Shown: positions 1 to 6,658, numbered from the stretch's first letter. The stretch is 7,143 bases of DNA from CAZRWH01 sp964603905 (GCA_964603905.1 CAZRWH010000049.1:1-7143), one strand, 5' to 3'. Notes: generated by a model from the sequence alone, not told the origin. Made by a program: numbers and translations.

Positions 1-1259
1 CCATCCGCCTCTGCAAGTGCCAATTCTAACCCCTTAATTAGAGCAATAGACTCTAAGATTTTGTCAGACTGAGAAGAAATAATTTTTGCTGATTTTGCTG
101 CTTTCTGCCTAAAAAGAGCAATCTCATCAGAATGTGCTTCTGCCTCCTCGACGGACAATTTGTTTAACACGAAAAGCTTCTGAGTCAACGAATCATCATT
201 TAAAACTAATTCTTGAACATCTGCTCCTGCAAAATCATCAGATTGTTCTATTCTTCTGTCGCCTGGAATCTGCTGAAAAGATATGCCCATGGCTTTATTA
301 GAAGGACTGCGTTTTTGACTAATAGTTAATGCTAAAGCAAAAAGCTCACGTTGGCTTGGCTGATTAGCCTCAATCCATTTTCTATCTTCATATCGTATAT
401 TTGCAAACAATGATTGAACTATATTTATTTCAACTATTTCTTTAAAGATCCTAATCAAAACATCTTGAGGAAGCATAGCTTCAAGGAAGGGATCTAAAAT
501 AATCACTGTGTTTTCACCCTGTTTTCTAATACCAATACCACCTTTGGCAATTTCTTCCAAAACAGCCTCCCTCTTTTTTTCGGTATCAATACCCGCGGAA
601 GAAACCATAGACACGATTCTATCAAAGCTATTCTCTATGAATAATTCTACCAACAACTCTTTACCTTCAATCGTTAGCAAAGGATGCCCTATCATGTTTC
701 CCACAAAAAGTTGCCGGCAACCGCGAACATTAGGAAATTCATCAGCTCTATCATCAAGGTCATGAGGATTATGATCTGCAACCAGCAATTTAGACAGCTC
801 CATTCGAAGTCTTGACTCTTCTTCTCGCAAATCCGTTAAAAACGTTTCTAAGCCACGGAATTTAGGCATAGATAATCCCGATTCTAACAACTTATCCCTA
901 AGAACTCTTTCGCCACTACCTCCTTTGTACTGAGACAAATGAGACAATATTAGTTTTATTACTTCGTCAATTCGAGAGATATCAGATGAGTTTTCAGGCT
1001 TTTGCCTCTCGTCCATAAGATACTGCAAATAACTACTCGCATCGTAATCATCCGGCACTTCATGCCCCATCTCAAAAAGAGCATGTCTTAATCTAGCGTA
1101 ATTCCGCGAAGATTTATCTATCAATCCATTAGAAGGATCAGTAAGCAAAAATATTCCAGACCTAACATTCTTCAATTCATCTTGTAACCGAATTCTTTCT
1201 TTTAAATTTTCATCTATATCAACTGGAGGTACTCCAACAGGTTTTTGTGCAAGTTCCAT
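1..1259 (-). CDS. Uncharacterised helix-rich protein, C-terminus cut off by the window edge
   Basis: I do not recognise this protein. The frame is open from ATG at 1259-1257 to the left edge, giving 419 whole codons without a stop, so the C-terminus is missing. The visible part is charged and mostly helical in character, with no signal peptide or membrane segment. Residues 1-16 are proline-rich, about 91-160 are helical with many Glu and Arg, 185-260 mix short hydrophobic strands and helices (GGIGIRKQGENTVIILDPFLE at about 240-260 resembles a beta-hairpin of a winged-helix wing, an inference only), and 368-419 is a probable coiled coil. Residues 117-124 (ERVLRDKL) faintly echo the QRILR motif of the two upstream paralogues, too weakly to claim homology. 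It lies 98 bp after the preceding stop, behind a promoter-like element, and lacks a Shine-Dalgarno sequence. It may be the last part of the same system under partly independent control. Confidence 0.85.
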   Translation of the reverse strand, partial: MELAQKPVGVPPVDIDENLKERIRLQDELKNVRSGIFLLTDPSNGLIDKSSRNYARLRHALFEMGHEVPDDYDASSYLQYLMDERQKPENSSDISRIDEVIKLILSHLSQYKGGSGERVLRDKLLESGLSMPKFRGLETFLTDLREEESRLRMELSKLLVADHNPHDLDDRADEFPNVRGCRQLFVGNMIGHPLLTIEGKELLVELFIENSFDRIVSMVSSAGIDTEKKREAVLEEIAKGGIGIRKQGENTVIILDPFLEAMLPQDVLIRIFKEIVEINIVQSLFANIRYEDRKWIEANQPSQRELFALALTISQKRSPSNKAMGISFQQIPGDRRIEQSDDFAGADVQELVLNDDSLTQKLFVLNKLSVEEAEAHSDEIALFRQKAAKSAKIISSQSDKILESIALIKGLELALAEAD

Positions 1260-1358
1260 AATAGTACGGGAGAATAAAAGGAAAGAACAATACACCTAAA
1301 CACGAAGGGCGTCAACCATTACCAAATCACCACTGCCACAACCCCAAAAAACAAAGCA
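1260..1358. other. Intergenic gap, promoter-like element and G-tract-rich leader, no terminator seen
   Basis: This is the only sizeable non-coding stretch between the minus-strand genes. It holds the promoter-like element at 1287-1315. Just upstream of that, the minus strand carries five short G tracts (complement of 1316-1345). I found no GC-rich hairpin followed by a U run after the stop at 1359-1361, so read-through from the upstream operon into the helical-protein gene is plausible. Confidence 0.5.
1287..1315 (-). promoter_or_regulatory. Putative sigma70-type promoter for the downstream helical-protein gene
   Basis: On the minus strand a TTGACG box (1315-1310, five of six matches to the -35 consensus) is followed after exactly 17 bases by TATTGT (1292-1287, four of six matches to the -10 consensus). 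Transcription would start near 1280 and leave a leader of about 20 bases before the ATG at 1259. The element sits in the largest gap between genes in the window, where a separate promoter is expected. The call rests on consensus matching alone. The -10 is mediocre and the leader has no clear ribosome binding site. Confidence 0.4.
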
Positions 1359-2858
1359 CTAATCTGCAACCATTTGTGACAATATATATATCACCAAAGC
1401 AACAATAGCCGCCCCTCCACAGGTTAATAGTGCAGCGACAACAACAGCGGCAACACCTAAACCAATCGCAACTTTTTTAAGAATTTCCTTGGAAGCTTGA
1501 ACTCTCCTGTCAAAAGCCATCTTACGAAACATTTTAATCTGAACCAGAGCTCTTCTTTTAACATCAGATATTTCAAAAGAATTCTCCAAGTCCAAATCAA
1601 CAAATCCGGTAGGTCTTTCCTTGACCGTAACAACTTCCCCATCGTCAGAAAAAGCATTTAGATAAGGCAATGTATCAAGCTGTTTTTGGCCAGATACATC
1701 TCTCCCAACACGATGCAAAAGAAACGTAGGCAAATCGATAGCCACACGAGAATAATCAGCCTCCAAAAGCGGCCTCTTTCCTCCAGTTGGAATTCTATGA
1801 GGAATAATATGAAAATTAACATCACCACCGCTATGGATAGGTCCAACCCATCGAGAAATAATACGCATAAAGAAACTTTTTACTTGTGATTCTGTAACCC
1901 CCTCATGAATCCCTTCAGCAGCTCTTTCTACAGCCTCCATGGCTCCACTCAAATCAATAGATCTAAAAGGAAGACTTTCTCCTTGAGATTCGAAAAGTTT
2001 ATCAATCAGTTTTTCACTAAACAGAATGTCTCCAGTTTGTGACTCTAAAACACATGTCGCAAGTTCAATTAAATCTTTATCCCTCAGAATTCTCTGATCT
2101 TGCAATTCAACCAATGGATAAAACCCAACATTCTCTAAAAAATCACTCATTTGTTGGCCTAGGGCGTCGACCGAACGCTTATCCCTAGGTATTCTCAATC
2201 CATCCGTCGAGAGCCCCAAAGCCTCATTAACAGCCTTCGCACTGGCATACAATTGAGCAGGGTCAAGACCAAAAAGCGTTAATTCTCTATGAAGCTCTTC
2301 CCTCGTTAACTCACCTTCCATAGGCATAGATTCATATCCATACCAGTCATCGTCTAAATTTCGCTGGGAAGCCGTTTTCTCACTGTCTGGAGGAGGAAAA
2401 AGAACAGGTCTTTCAACACGAACAAGATGAGTTTGTCCGGGAAGAGGCTCAATGTTTTCTGGCTTTAAAACAGGCTGTTCAGGAAGATCATCGTCATATA
2501 TTTCGATAACATAAGGGGCCGCCATGCTAGCGATAGCATTTCGTATTTCTGGATTAGCAGATTTAGACACATCGCAATTCCAATAACGAATCTCCCGTCC
2601 TTTATCAAGAGCAATCAACAAACGACGACGCATATCTTTTTTGTGTGCATCATGTTCAAGCTTAAATTCAACACGAGCATCTTTCCCGGTAATAACTTCT
2701 GCAAGCTTAGAACCGGTAGCTGGATCTGAAACCTGAATATGCCGACCAACCAAACCGGCGCCAAGCTCATTTCTCACAGAAAAACTATGAAAAACAGTTA
2801 TCATTTCGGTGTCTTTATCTACCTCCGCCAATCTTTCACTAAAATTGGATAATTGCAT
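1359..2858 (-). CDS. Uncharacterised tail-anchored protein with beta-sandwich-like N-domain, paralogue of the preceding gene
   Basis: This 499-residue protein belongs to no family I can name. Residues about 22-98 resemble a carboxypeptidase-regulatory/Ig-like beta domain (G33, L36, G38, D45, A53, I56, F65, then the LLIAL strand at 80-84). A proline-rich linker follows at 125-157. A helical domain carries FGLDPAQLY (196-204), VDAL (230-233) and ELQDQRILR (251-259). The C-terminal half has PFRSIDL (297-303), RWVGPI (336-341) and AIDLPTFLLH (373-382). Residues 463-494 form a long hydrophobic stretch broken by a Gly-Gly pair at 481-482: one membrane helix or a tight hairpin, preceded by a basic segment (RRVQASKEILKK). 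There is no signal peptide, so the bulk should face the cytoplasm with the tail in the inner membrane. All the blocks recur in the upstream gene. The ATG lies one base after that gene's TAA, with AGGG a few bases upstream as a modest ribosome binding site, so translational coupling is likely. Confidence 0.92.
   Translation of the reverse strand: MQLSNFSERLAEVDKDTEMITVFHSFSVRNELGAGLVGRHIQVSDPATGSKLAEVITGKDARVEFKLEHDAHKKDMRRRLLIALDKGREIRYWNCDVSKSANPEIRNAIASMAAPYVIEIYDDDLPEQPVLKPENIEPLPGQTHLVRVERPVLFPPPDSEKTASQRNLDDDWYGYESMPMEGELTREELHRELTLFGLDPAQLYASAKAVNEALGLSTDGLRIPRDKRSVDALGQQMSDFLENVGFYPLVELQDQRILRDKDLIELATCVLESQTGDILFSEKLIDKLFESQGESLPFRSIDLSGAMEAVERAAEGIHEGVTESQVKSFFMRIISRWVGPIHSGGDVNFHIIPHRIPTGGKRPLLEADYSRVAIDLPTFLLHRVGRDVSGQKQLDTLPYLNAFSDDGEVVTVKERPTGFVDLDLENSFEISDVKRRALVQIKMFRKMAFDRRVQASKEILKKVAIGLGVAAVVVAALLTCGGAAIVALVIYILSQMVAD
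1377..1472 (-). other. C-terminal membrane anchor of the 499-residue protein
   Basis: Residues 463-494 are almost wholly Ala, Val, Leu, Ile and Gly, with only Thr479, Cys480 and Ser494 as polar members, and basic residues K461-K462 just before. Only five residues follow. This is the layout of a tail-anchored protein, or of a short membrane hairpin turning at Gly481-Gly482. It is the strongest membrane signal in the window. Confidence 0.75.
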
Positions 2859-2859
2859 A

Positions 2860-4377
2860 TTAACCCTGTAATTGTTTACGTTTTTTTTGCTCTTCTAGCT
2901 CCGCCTTTCGTTGTGCTTCCATTGCATACAAAAGCGCCAAGCCAACAACAGCCTTGCCAGCAAAGTCTGCGATATGAGCCAAGGCCTCATTTCGCTGCCT
3001 TCTGCGCTCTGCTTTTGCTCTGGAATCTTCTAAAAGCCTCCTTTCTCGAGCCTGCAAAGCATTTTGACGTTTAGCCTCGACAATAAACCTCTCAGCTGTA
3101 GTTGCGACAGACACAGCAGTAGCAGAATCTACTAAATCTAAAACAAAATAATTCCTCCCCCTATCTGTTATCGGAGTTGATTTAACAATTCTTCCAACAT
3201 CATCGGAAGCATTTAAAAACACAGGCCTCCAATCATCACCATGAACGGTTAAAGCATTTTGCCCCCGAGATCTTCTTCTAAAGGCTGAAAGAATATGTAA
3301 AACATAACTCGGAAGGTCTAAAGAAATCGGCATATTACGAGACATCGCTTCGTCTGACGCATGCCCAATTCCTGGCATATGTTTTGGTAAAGGCACAGGC
3401 ACTAACCGCACCTCTCCTTCTGGAGCAATACGTCCAACTAACCGACCAAAATTTTTCCTAAAACGTCTTTCAACCTCAGCCACAGTAGTGCCCGCATCAA
3501 CGTGTCGAATTTGCCTAGCAATCATGTCAATTTCATCAAGTGCAACAGATCTAAGCGGATAAGTTGAATCGTCCGCTTCAATAACCCTCCTAAGCTCAGG
3601 AGAAATTTTAATAAAAGAGCCTTTAGAACCCACAATAAGCCTTAAAAACTGACTCAATCCACCGTGCCTAAGAATTCTCTGATCTTGTAACTCAAGACTT
3701 GGTTTAACAATAAAATTATCACGCAAAATACCATATTCGTGCGCTAAAGCATCTAGTTCATTTCGGCCGACAGGAAAAACAAAGTCCTCACCAAACCCAG
3801 GAATCAATCGCCCATCTCCAGCAACTTGAGCTAGAGCAGCATCCATACGTAAATGCAAATGCAAATCGAGTGAATCACGATAAACTTGCTCTGGAAAAAA
3901 CCCTAAATCCTTAATTATTCGTTCAACCTCAGCACTAGACAAAGCATCAAATGGAACCTGCTTAGGATACCAAGAAAACTTACGACCAGACCTAGGGTCA
4001 ACAATCCCTGTATCACGCCTGCTAGTAGCAACGAGCGCCCTTTTTTTAGTTCCATTGAGAACTTCTTGGATTTCGGAATCATTCAAATCTAATTCCACCT
4101 CAACCCTAGAAGGCTGTTCTCCGCCAACAAGTGCGACCAAGACCCTATTTCTAATAAATCTTCTGACATCAAAAGAAATATCAAAAACAAACTCACCTTT
4201 CTCATCAACAATCCCTCTGGCAACCTCAAAACGATGACTTTCGTCCATCAAAACAACTGAGGCGCCTTCAAGCGACATCCCTCGGTCATCAGAAATGCCC
4301 ATGACATACCTAGCATTAATCTTGCCAGGAGACGAACCTTTACTTTGCTCGATTCTTCGAGGAGGGTGTATTTGCAT
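2860..4377 (-). CDS. Uncharacterised membrane-associated protein with beta-sandwich-like N-domain, paralogue of the following gene
   Basis: This 505-residue protein is not recognised as a named family. Residues 25-99 fit the carboxypeptidase-regulatory-like pattern of G-x2-L-x-G-A-x-V-x-L at 33-43, then VDEKGEFVF at 57-65. The central helical part has LGFFPEQVY (158-166), LDAL (208-211) and ELQDQRILR (229-237). The C-terminal half has PLRSVAL (274-280), LVGRI (313-317) and LDLPSYVLH (353-361), each matching the downstream paralogue in order. From 427 it becomes a strongly basic helix (many Arg, Lys and Ala), then a moderately hydrophobic segment at 469-486, then a charged Glu/Lys tail. That makes it a weaker membrane anchor than its paralogue's, or an amphipathic membrane-binding helix. 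There is no signal peptide. Its ATG shares a base with the upstream stop (TAATG), so translation is probably coupled, and no clear Shine-Dalgarno is present. An A8 run lies near its 3' end. Confidence 0.92.
   Translation of the reverse strand: MQIHPPRRIEQSKGSSPGKINARYVMGISDDRGMSLEGASVVLMDESHRFEVARGIVDEKGEFVFDISFDVRRFIRNRVLVALVGGEQPSRVEVELDLNDSEIQEVLNGTKKRALVATSRRDTGIVDPRSGRKFSWYPKQVPFDALSSAEVERIIKDLGFFPEQVYRDSLDLHLHLRMDAALAQVAGDGRLIPGFGEDFVFPVGRNELDALAHEYGILRDNFIVKPSLELQDQRILRHGGLSQFLRLIVGSKGSFIKISPELRRVIEADDSTYPLRSVALDEIDMIARQIRHVDAGTTVAEVERRFRKNFGRLVGRIAPEGEVRLVPVPLPKHMPGIGHASDEAMSRNMPISLDLPSYVLHILSAFRRRSRGQNALTVHGDDWRPVFLNASDDVGRIVKSTPITDRGRNYFVLDLVDSATAVSVATTAERFIVEAKRQNALQARERRLLEDSRAKAERRRQRNEALAHIADFAGKAVVGLALLYAMEAQRKAELEEQKKRKQLQG
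2881..2888 (-). repeat. A8 homopolymer near the 3' end of the 505-residue gene
   Basis: The coding strand carries eight consecutive A residues (CAA AAA AAA CGT), 19 bases before the stop at 2862-2860. The downstream gene is in the +1 frame, and that frame has no stop between the A run and its ATG. Losing one A, or a +1 shift here, would therefore join the two proteins. A -1 shift would stop almost at once (ACG TAA). Runs of this length are known sites of polymerase slippage, but use in this case is inference. Confidence 0.6.
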
Positions 4378-6650
4378 TACTGTTTGATACGATACTGTAG
4401 ATAGTTTTTAAAGTCCCTATATTGAAAACTAACCTTTCTGATAAAAGAGCTTAGCACCTTAACTTCATTTCCTTTTCCTAAGAGATTAACAATATCCATA
4501 ACAAGTTCATCAAATCGACTAGGATCATCGGATCTAGGGTCTAAGAACAGCCCTTTTGCAATTAAATCTGCAATCTTGGGGCTCCTATCTTTGTTACCTA
4601 AAGCAAAAACACCTGCCATGAAATAGTACTCATAAGGAGTTTGATAGCTAAGGTCTTGATTCAAGCACTCCTCTGAAGCATCAACAAGCGCTTCGTTCCC
4701 AGTAAGCTGAATATAGGAACTAAGAAAAGGATCAACTCTTGCCGAAAGAGGACTTGCAAGCAAAGCCTGTTTTATATTTCTTCTCCAAAGAATACTAACT
4801 TTATCATGCAATTCTTCACTAGGATAACCCTCAGAATAAAGAGATTGAAATATTCGATACAAAGTTGGTGTAGAAATCGAATCTGAATTCATAACCAAAG
4901 GCACATAAACTTCGGCATTAAACCTTGAAACTAAAGGTGTAAATTCATCATAAGAAAGTATTTTTTCTAACAACGAGTCATCCATCTGTAATGCCTTATT
5001 GATAGACTCAATAGCACTATCAAATTTCTCAAGGCCTGCGTAAGCCACAGCTTTACAGAAGTGCACTTCAGCATTCGACCTATCTGCCATTTCAGCCCCA
5101 TTCATCATCCTAACTGCATCAACGTGCTTGCCTTGATCAATCATAGCAACTCCCTGAAGCAACTGATATCGAGACTTCTCTGTAGGGTCTTTAGCTCCAG
5201 CCGCAGCTTTAAAAAACAATTTTTCCGCACCTTCAGCATCCCCCGTGCTTAACTTGATCAATCCAAATTCACCGTTAAATTCAGGATCCAACTTGTAATG
5301 GGAATATGCCTCTTTGTAATAATCCATTGCATCTTCTTCAAGAGGAGGGTCCGCAGCCAACGCTTCTTTTGCATAAGACCAAGCGTAATTAAACTGTTTT
5401 CTTGAATCAGGCATCTCCACAGCAACTTGAATACATTCCAAGATTTCATTACGTTCTCTGTCGAGAGCCAGTTGTCTTTCAACGTCATCATGAGCAAGAA
5501 CAGCAGACATATAAATGTCCTGTCTAACCGAAGCAATTGACATGCCAATATCCCTTCCTACCTGATCTATTTTAGACCCAATTTGATTAAGAGTAGCAAC
5601 AGTTATTGAACAGGCGCGCTCCATCAAATCAGCAAACATTTCTCTAGTAATCTCCATTTCCGCACCAAACATATCGACCTGATCATATATAGCCTGAGCC
5701 AAAATCTGACGAGTAAGTTCTTGTTCATCATGAAAAGACGAAACAACAACCTCTCTTGTAAGACGTTGTTCATCTGCGAGCATTAATCCATGCTCTTGAA
5801 GCCCTTGCCTAAGAAGCTTTCCTTCCCTTTTAGCAGATTGTATTTCTACAAAAGTACGAAACATGTCCATACCCGTTTGCGCCATAACAGCTCCAGTATT
5901 TGCATGAACCGCCCTCTCAACATCCCTAGTTGCTCTGGTATTTCTTCTAACTGCAGATGTATTTCGGTCAACAGCCTCTGTATTTCCATAAATAGCGGCA
6001 ACAGTTTTCCTTCCAACTTCTGTATTACGATCAATCGATGCCGTCATCTTTTCTGCGCCGTCCGCAAATCGCTCAGCAGCAACACTCATACGGCCAACTC
6101 CTCGAGAAACCTCCCTCATACTTTGACTCATCTCAGCCAGCCTCTGATTTCCATAATATCTCTGACGTGCAGCAAAATCCGCCTGACTAACCCTTGTCGA
6201 CAAATGCCCTTCAATACGCTCTCTCGTAGCATTTCCTGCTTGTTGATTTTTGATAACTTCAGCTCCTTGCAATCGGACAGTCCATAAATGATTGTTCGTC
6301 TCTCTAACGCCCATATCTATACTTCTTTGTACATCAGTTTGTTCTGACATTGTTCCCTCTAAGCCAGACATCTGATGCTCCAAACCAGACACAGCATTGC
6401 TTACCGAATGCATTCCATCTTGAATAGCAGGTGCCATTGCAGAAGCAATATGCTCAGATTGCTGCCTCATCATTTCAGCTGTAGGAGCACTAGATTGGCT
6501 ATTTGAAATAGCGTTATAAATGTCATCTGATCGTCTATTCCCTTGCTCCAACAATTTAAGCATATGAGCTTCGTTGTCAGCTATACCGTTATTTGGAATT
6601 CCATGAACAATCTCTCCAGCAAGTCTTTCACCGAAACCTCTAGACCCCAT
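4377..6650 (-). CDS. Large coiled-coil and TPR scaffold-like protein
   Basis: This 757-residue protein has no signal peptide and no membrane segment, so it is probably cytoplasmic. Residues 25-205 are helical, Gln/Ser/Met-rich and resemble the signalling coiled coils of chemotaxis receptors without being one. Residues 209-264 are eight heptads, five of them starting Asn-Thr. Residues 290-405 are further helix with DEQ-x-LTR at 293-299 and 308-314. Residues about 420-558 contain roughly four TPR-like helix pairs; the clearest is 526-558, with AVAYAGLEKFDSAIESINKAL. Residues 560-757 are an unassigned helical domain with many aromatics. The likely job is oligomerisation plus protein binding, probably of the two proteins encoded immediately downstream, whose first start codon overlaps this stop. 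The ATG at 6650 is chosen because it follows the glycosyltransferase by 31 bp. It lacks a Shine-Dalgarno, and Met30 is an alternative start. No function is assigned. Confidence 0.92.
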   Translation of the reverse strand: MGSRGFGERLAGEIVHGIPNNGIADNEAHMLKLLEQGNRRSDDIYNAISNSQSSAPTAEMMRQQSEHIASAMAPAIQDGMHSVSNAVSGLEHQMSGLEGTMSEQTDVQRSIDMGVRETNNHLWTVRLQGAEVIKNQQAGNATRERIEGHLSTRVSQADFAARQRYYGNQRLAEMSQSMREVSRGVGRMSVAAERFADGAEKMTASIDRNTEVGRKTVAAIYGNTEAVDRNTSAVRRNTRATRDVERAVHANTGAVMAQTGMDMFRTFVEIQSAKREGKLLRQGLQEHGLMLADEQRLTREVVVSSFHDEQELTRQILAQAIYDQVDMFGAEMEITREMFADLMERACSITVATLNQIGSKIDQVGRDIGMSIASVRQDIYMSAVLAHDDVERQLALDRERNEILECIQVAVEMPDSRKQFNYAWSYAKEALAADPPLEEDAMDYYKEAYSHYKLDPEFNGEFGLIKLSTGDAEGAEKLFFKAAAGAKDPTEKSRYQLLQGVAMIDQGKHVDAVRMMNGAEMADRSNAEVHFCKAVAYAGLEKFDSAIESINKALQMDDSLLEKILSYDEFTPLVSRFNAEVYVPLVMNSDSISTPTLYRIFQSLYSEGYPSEELHDKVSILWRRNIKQALLASPLSARVDPFLSSYIQLTGNEALVDASEECLNQDLSYQTPYEYYFMAGVFALGNKDRSPKIADLIAKGLFLDPRSDDPSRFDELVMDIVNLLGKGNEVKVLSSFIRKVSFQYRDFKNYLQYRIKQ
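4977..5393 (-). other. TPR-like repeat region of the large scaffold-like protein
   Basis: Residues 420-558 show helix pairs of about 34 residues with the small and large residues expected of tetratricopeptide repeats. Units start near 421 (YAWSYAKEALAADP), 457 (FNGEFGLIKLSTGDAEGAEK), 493 (SRYQLLQGVAMIDQGKHVDA) and 527 (AEVHFCKAVAYAGLEKFDSA). TPR arrays usually form a groove that binds a partner peptide. The first unit has a longer insertion than the canonical repeat. Confidence 0.7.
5880..6026 (-). repeat. Degenerate 21-bp tandem repeat encoding Asn-Thr heptads
   Basis: Residues 209-257 of the large protein are seven consecutive heptads. They begin at 209, 216, 223, 230, 237, 244 and 251, and five of them start Asn-Thr (NTEAVDR, NTSAVRR and NTRATRD are adjacent). 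The DNA keeps the periodicity: on the plus strand the word GTATT occurs at 5896, 5938, 5959, 5980 and 6022, all spaced by 21 or 42 bases. This indicates growth by duplication of a 21-bp unit followed by drift. The product would be a coiled coil with a repeating polar layer. Confidence 0.8.
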
Positions 6651-6658
6651 AACATTTT

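Noticed and set aside
574..580. A7 run in the helical-protein gene forming A_AAA_AAG in frame, a classic -1 frameshift heptamer
   Set aside because: A -1 shift reaches a stop after about 15 codons, I see no convincing stem-loop at the right distance downstream, and there is no upstream Shine-Dalgarno stimulator. Lysine-rich coding easily gives this by chance.
508..765. 85-codon plus-strand open frame
   Set aside because: It lies opposite the continuous minus-strand frame of the helical protein, and its product has the composition of a reverse-complement translation.
906..926. ERVLRDKL in the helical protein as a third copy of the ELQDQRILR family
   Set aside because: Only a few residues are similar and the flanking family blocks (the Q-(L/V)Y motif before it, the VG-x-I and DLP-LH motifs after it) are missing, so homology is not supported.
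4041..4047. A7 run early in the 505-residue gene
   Set aside because: It does not fit a slippery heptamer in frame (T_AAA_AAA), and no alternative frame of any length follows.
5258..5548. 96-codon minus-strand frame overlapping the large protein
   Set aside because: It is out of frame with and fully inside a well-supported TPR/coiled-coil coding region, and its Leu/Trp/Met-rich product is typical of a shifted frame.
5790..6287. 165-codon plus-strand open frame opposite the coiled-coil gene
   Set aside because: It is an antisense shadow of the Asn-Thr heptad coding region, with a serine- and cysteine-rich, low-complexity product, no ribosome binding site and no family features.
4377..6650. 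Assigning the large protein as a chemotaxis receptor or phage tape-measure protein
   Set aside because: It has the helical, Ala/Ser/Gln-rich look of both, but lacks membrane segments, a HAMP domain and the conserved receptor hairpin tip. There are no phage structural genes nearby, and it ends in a TPR region.
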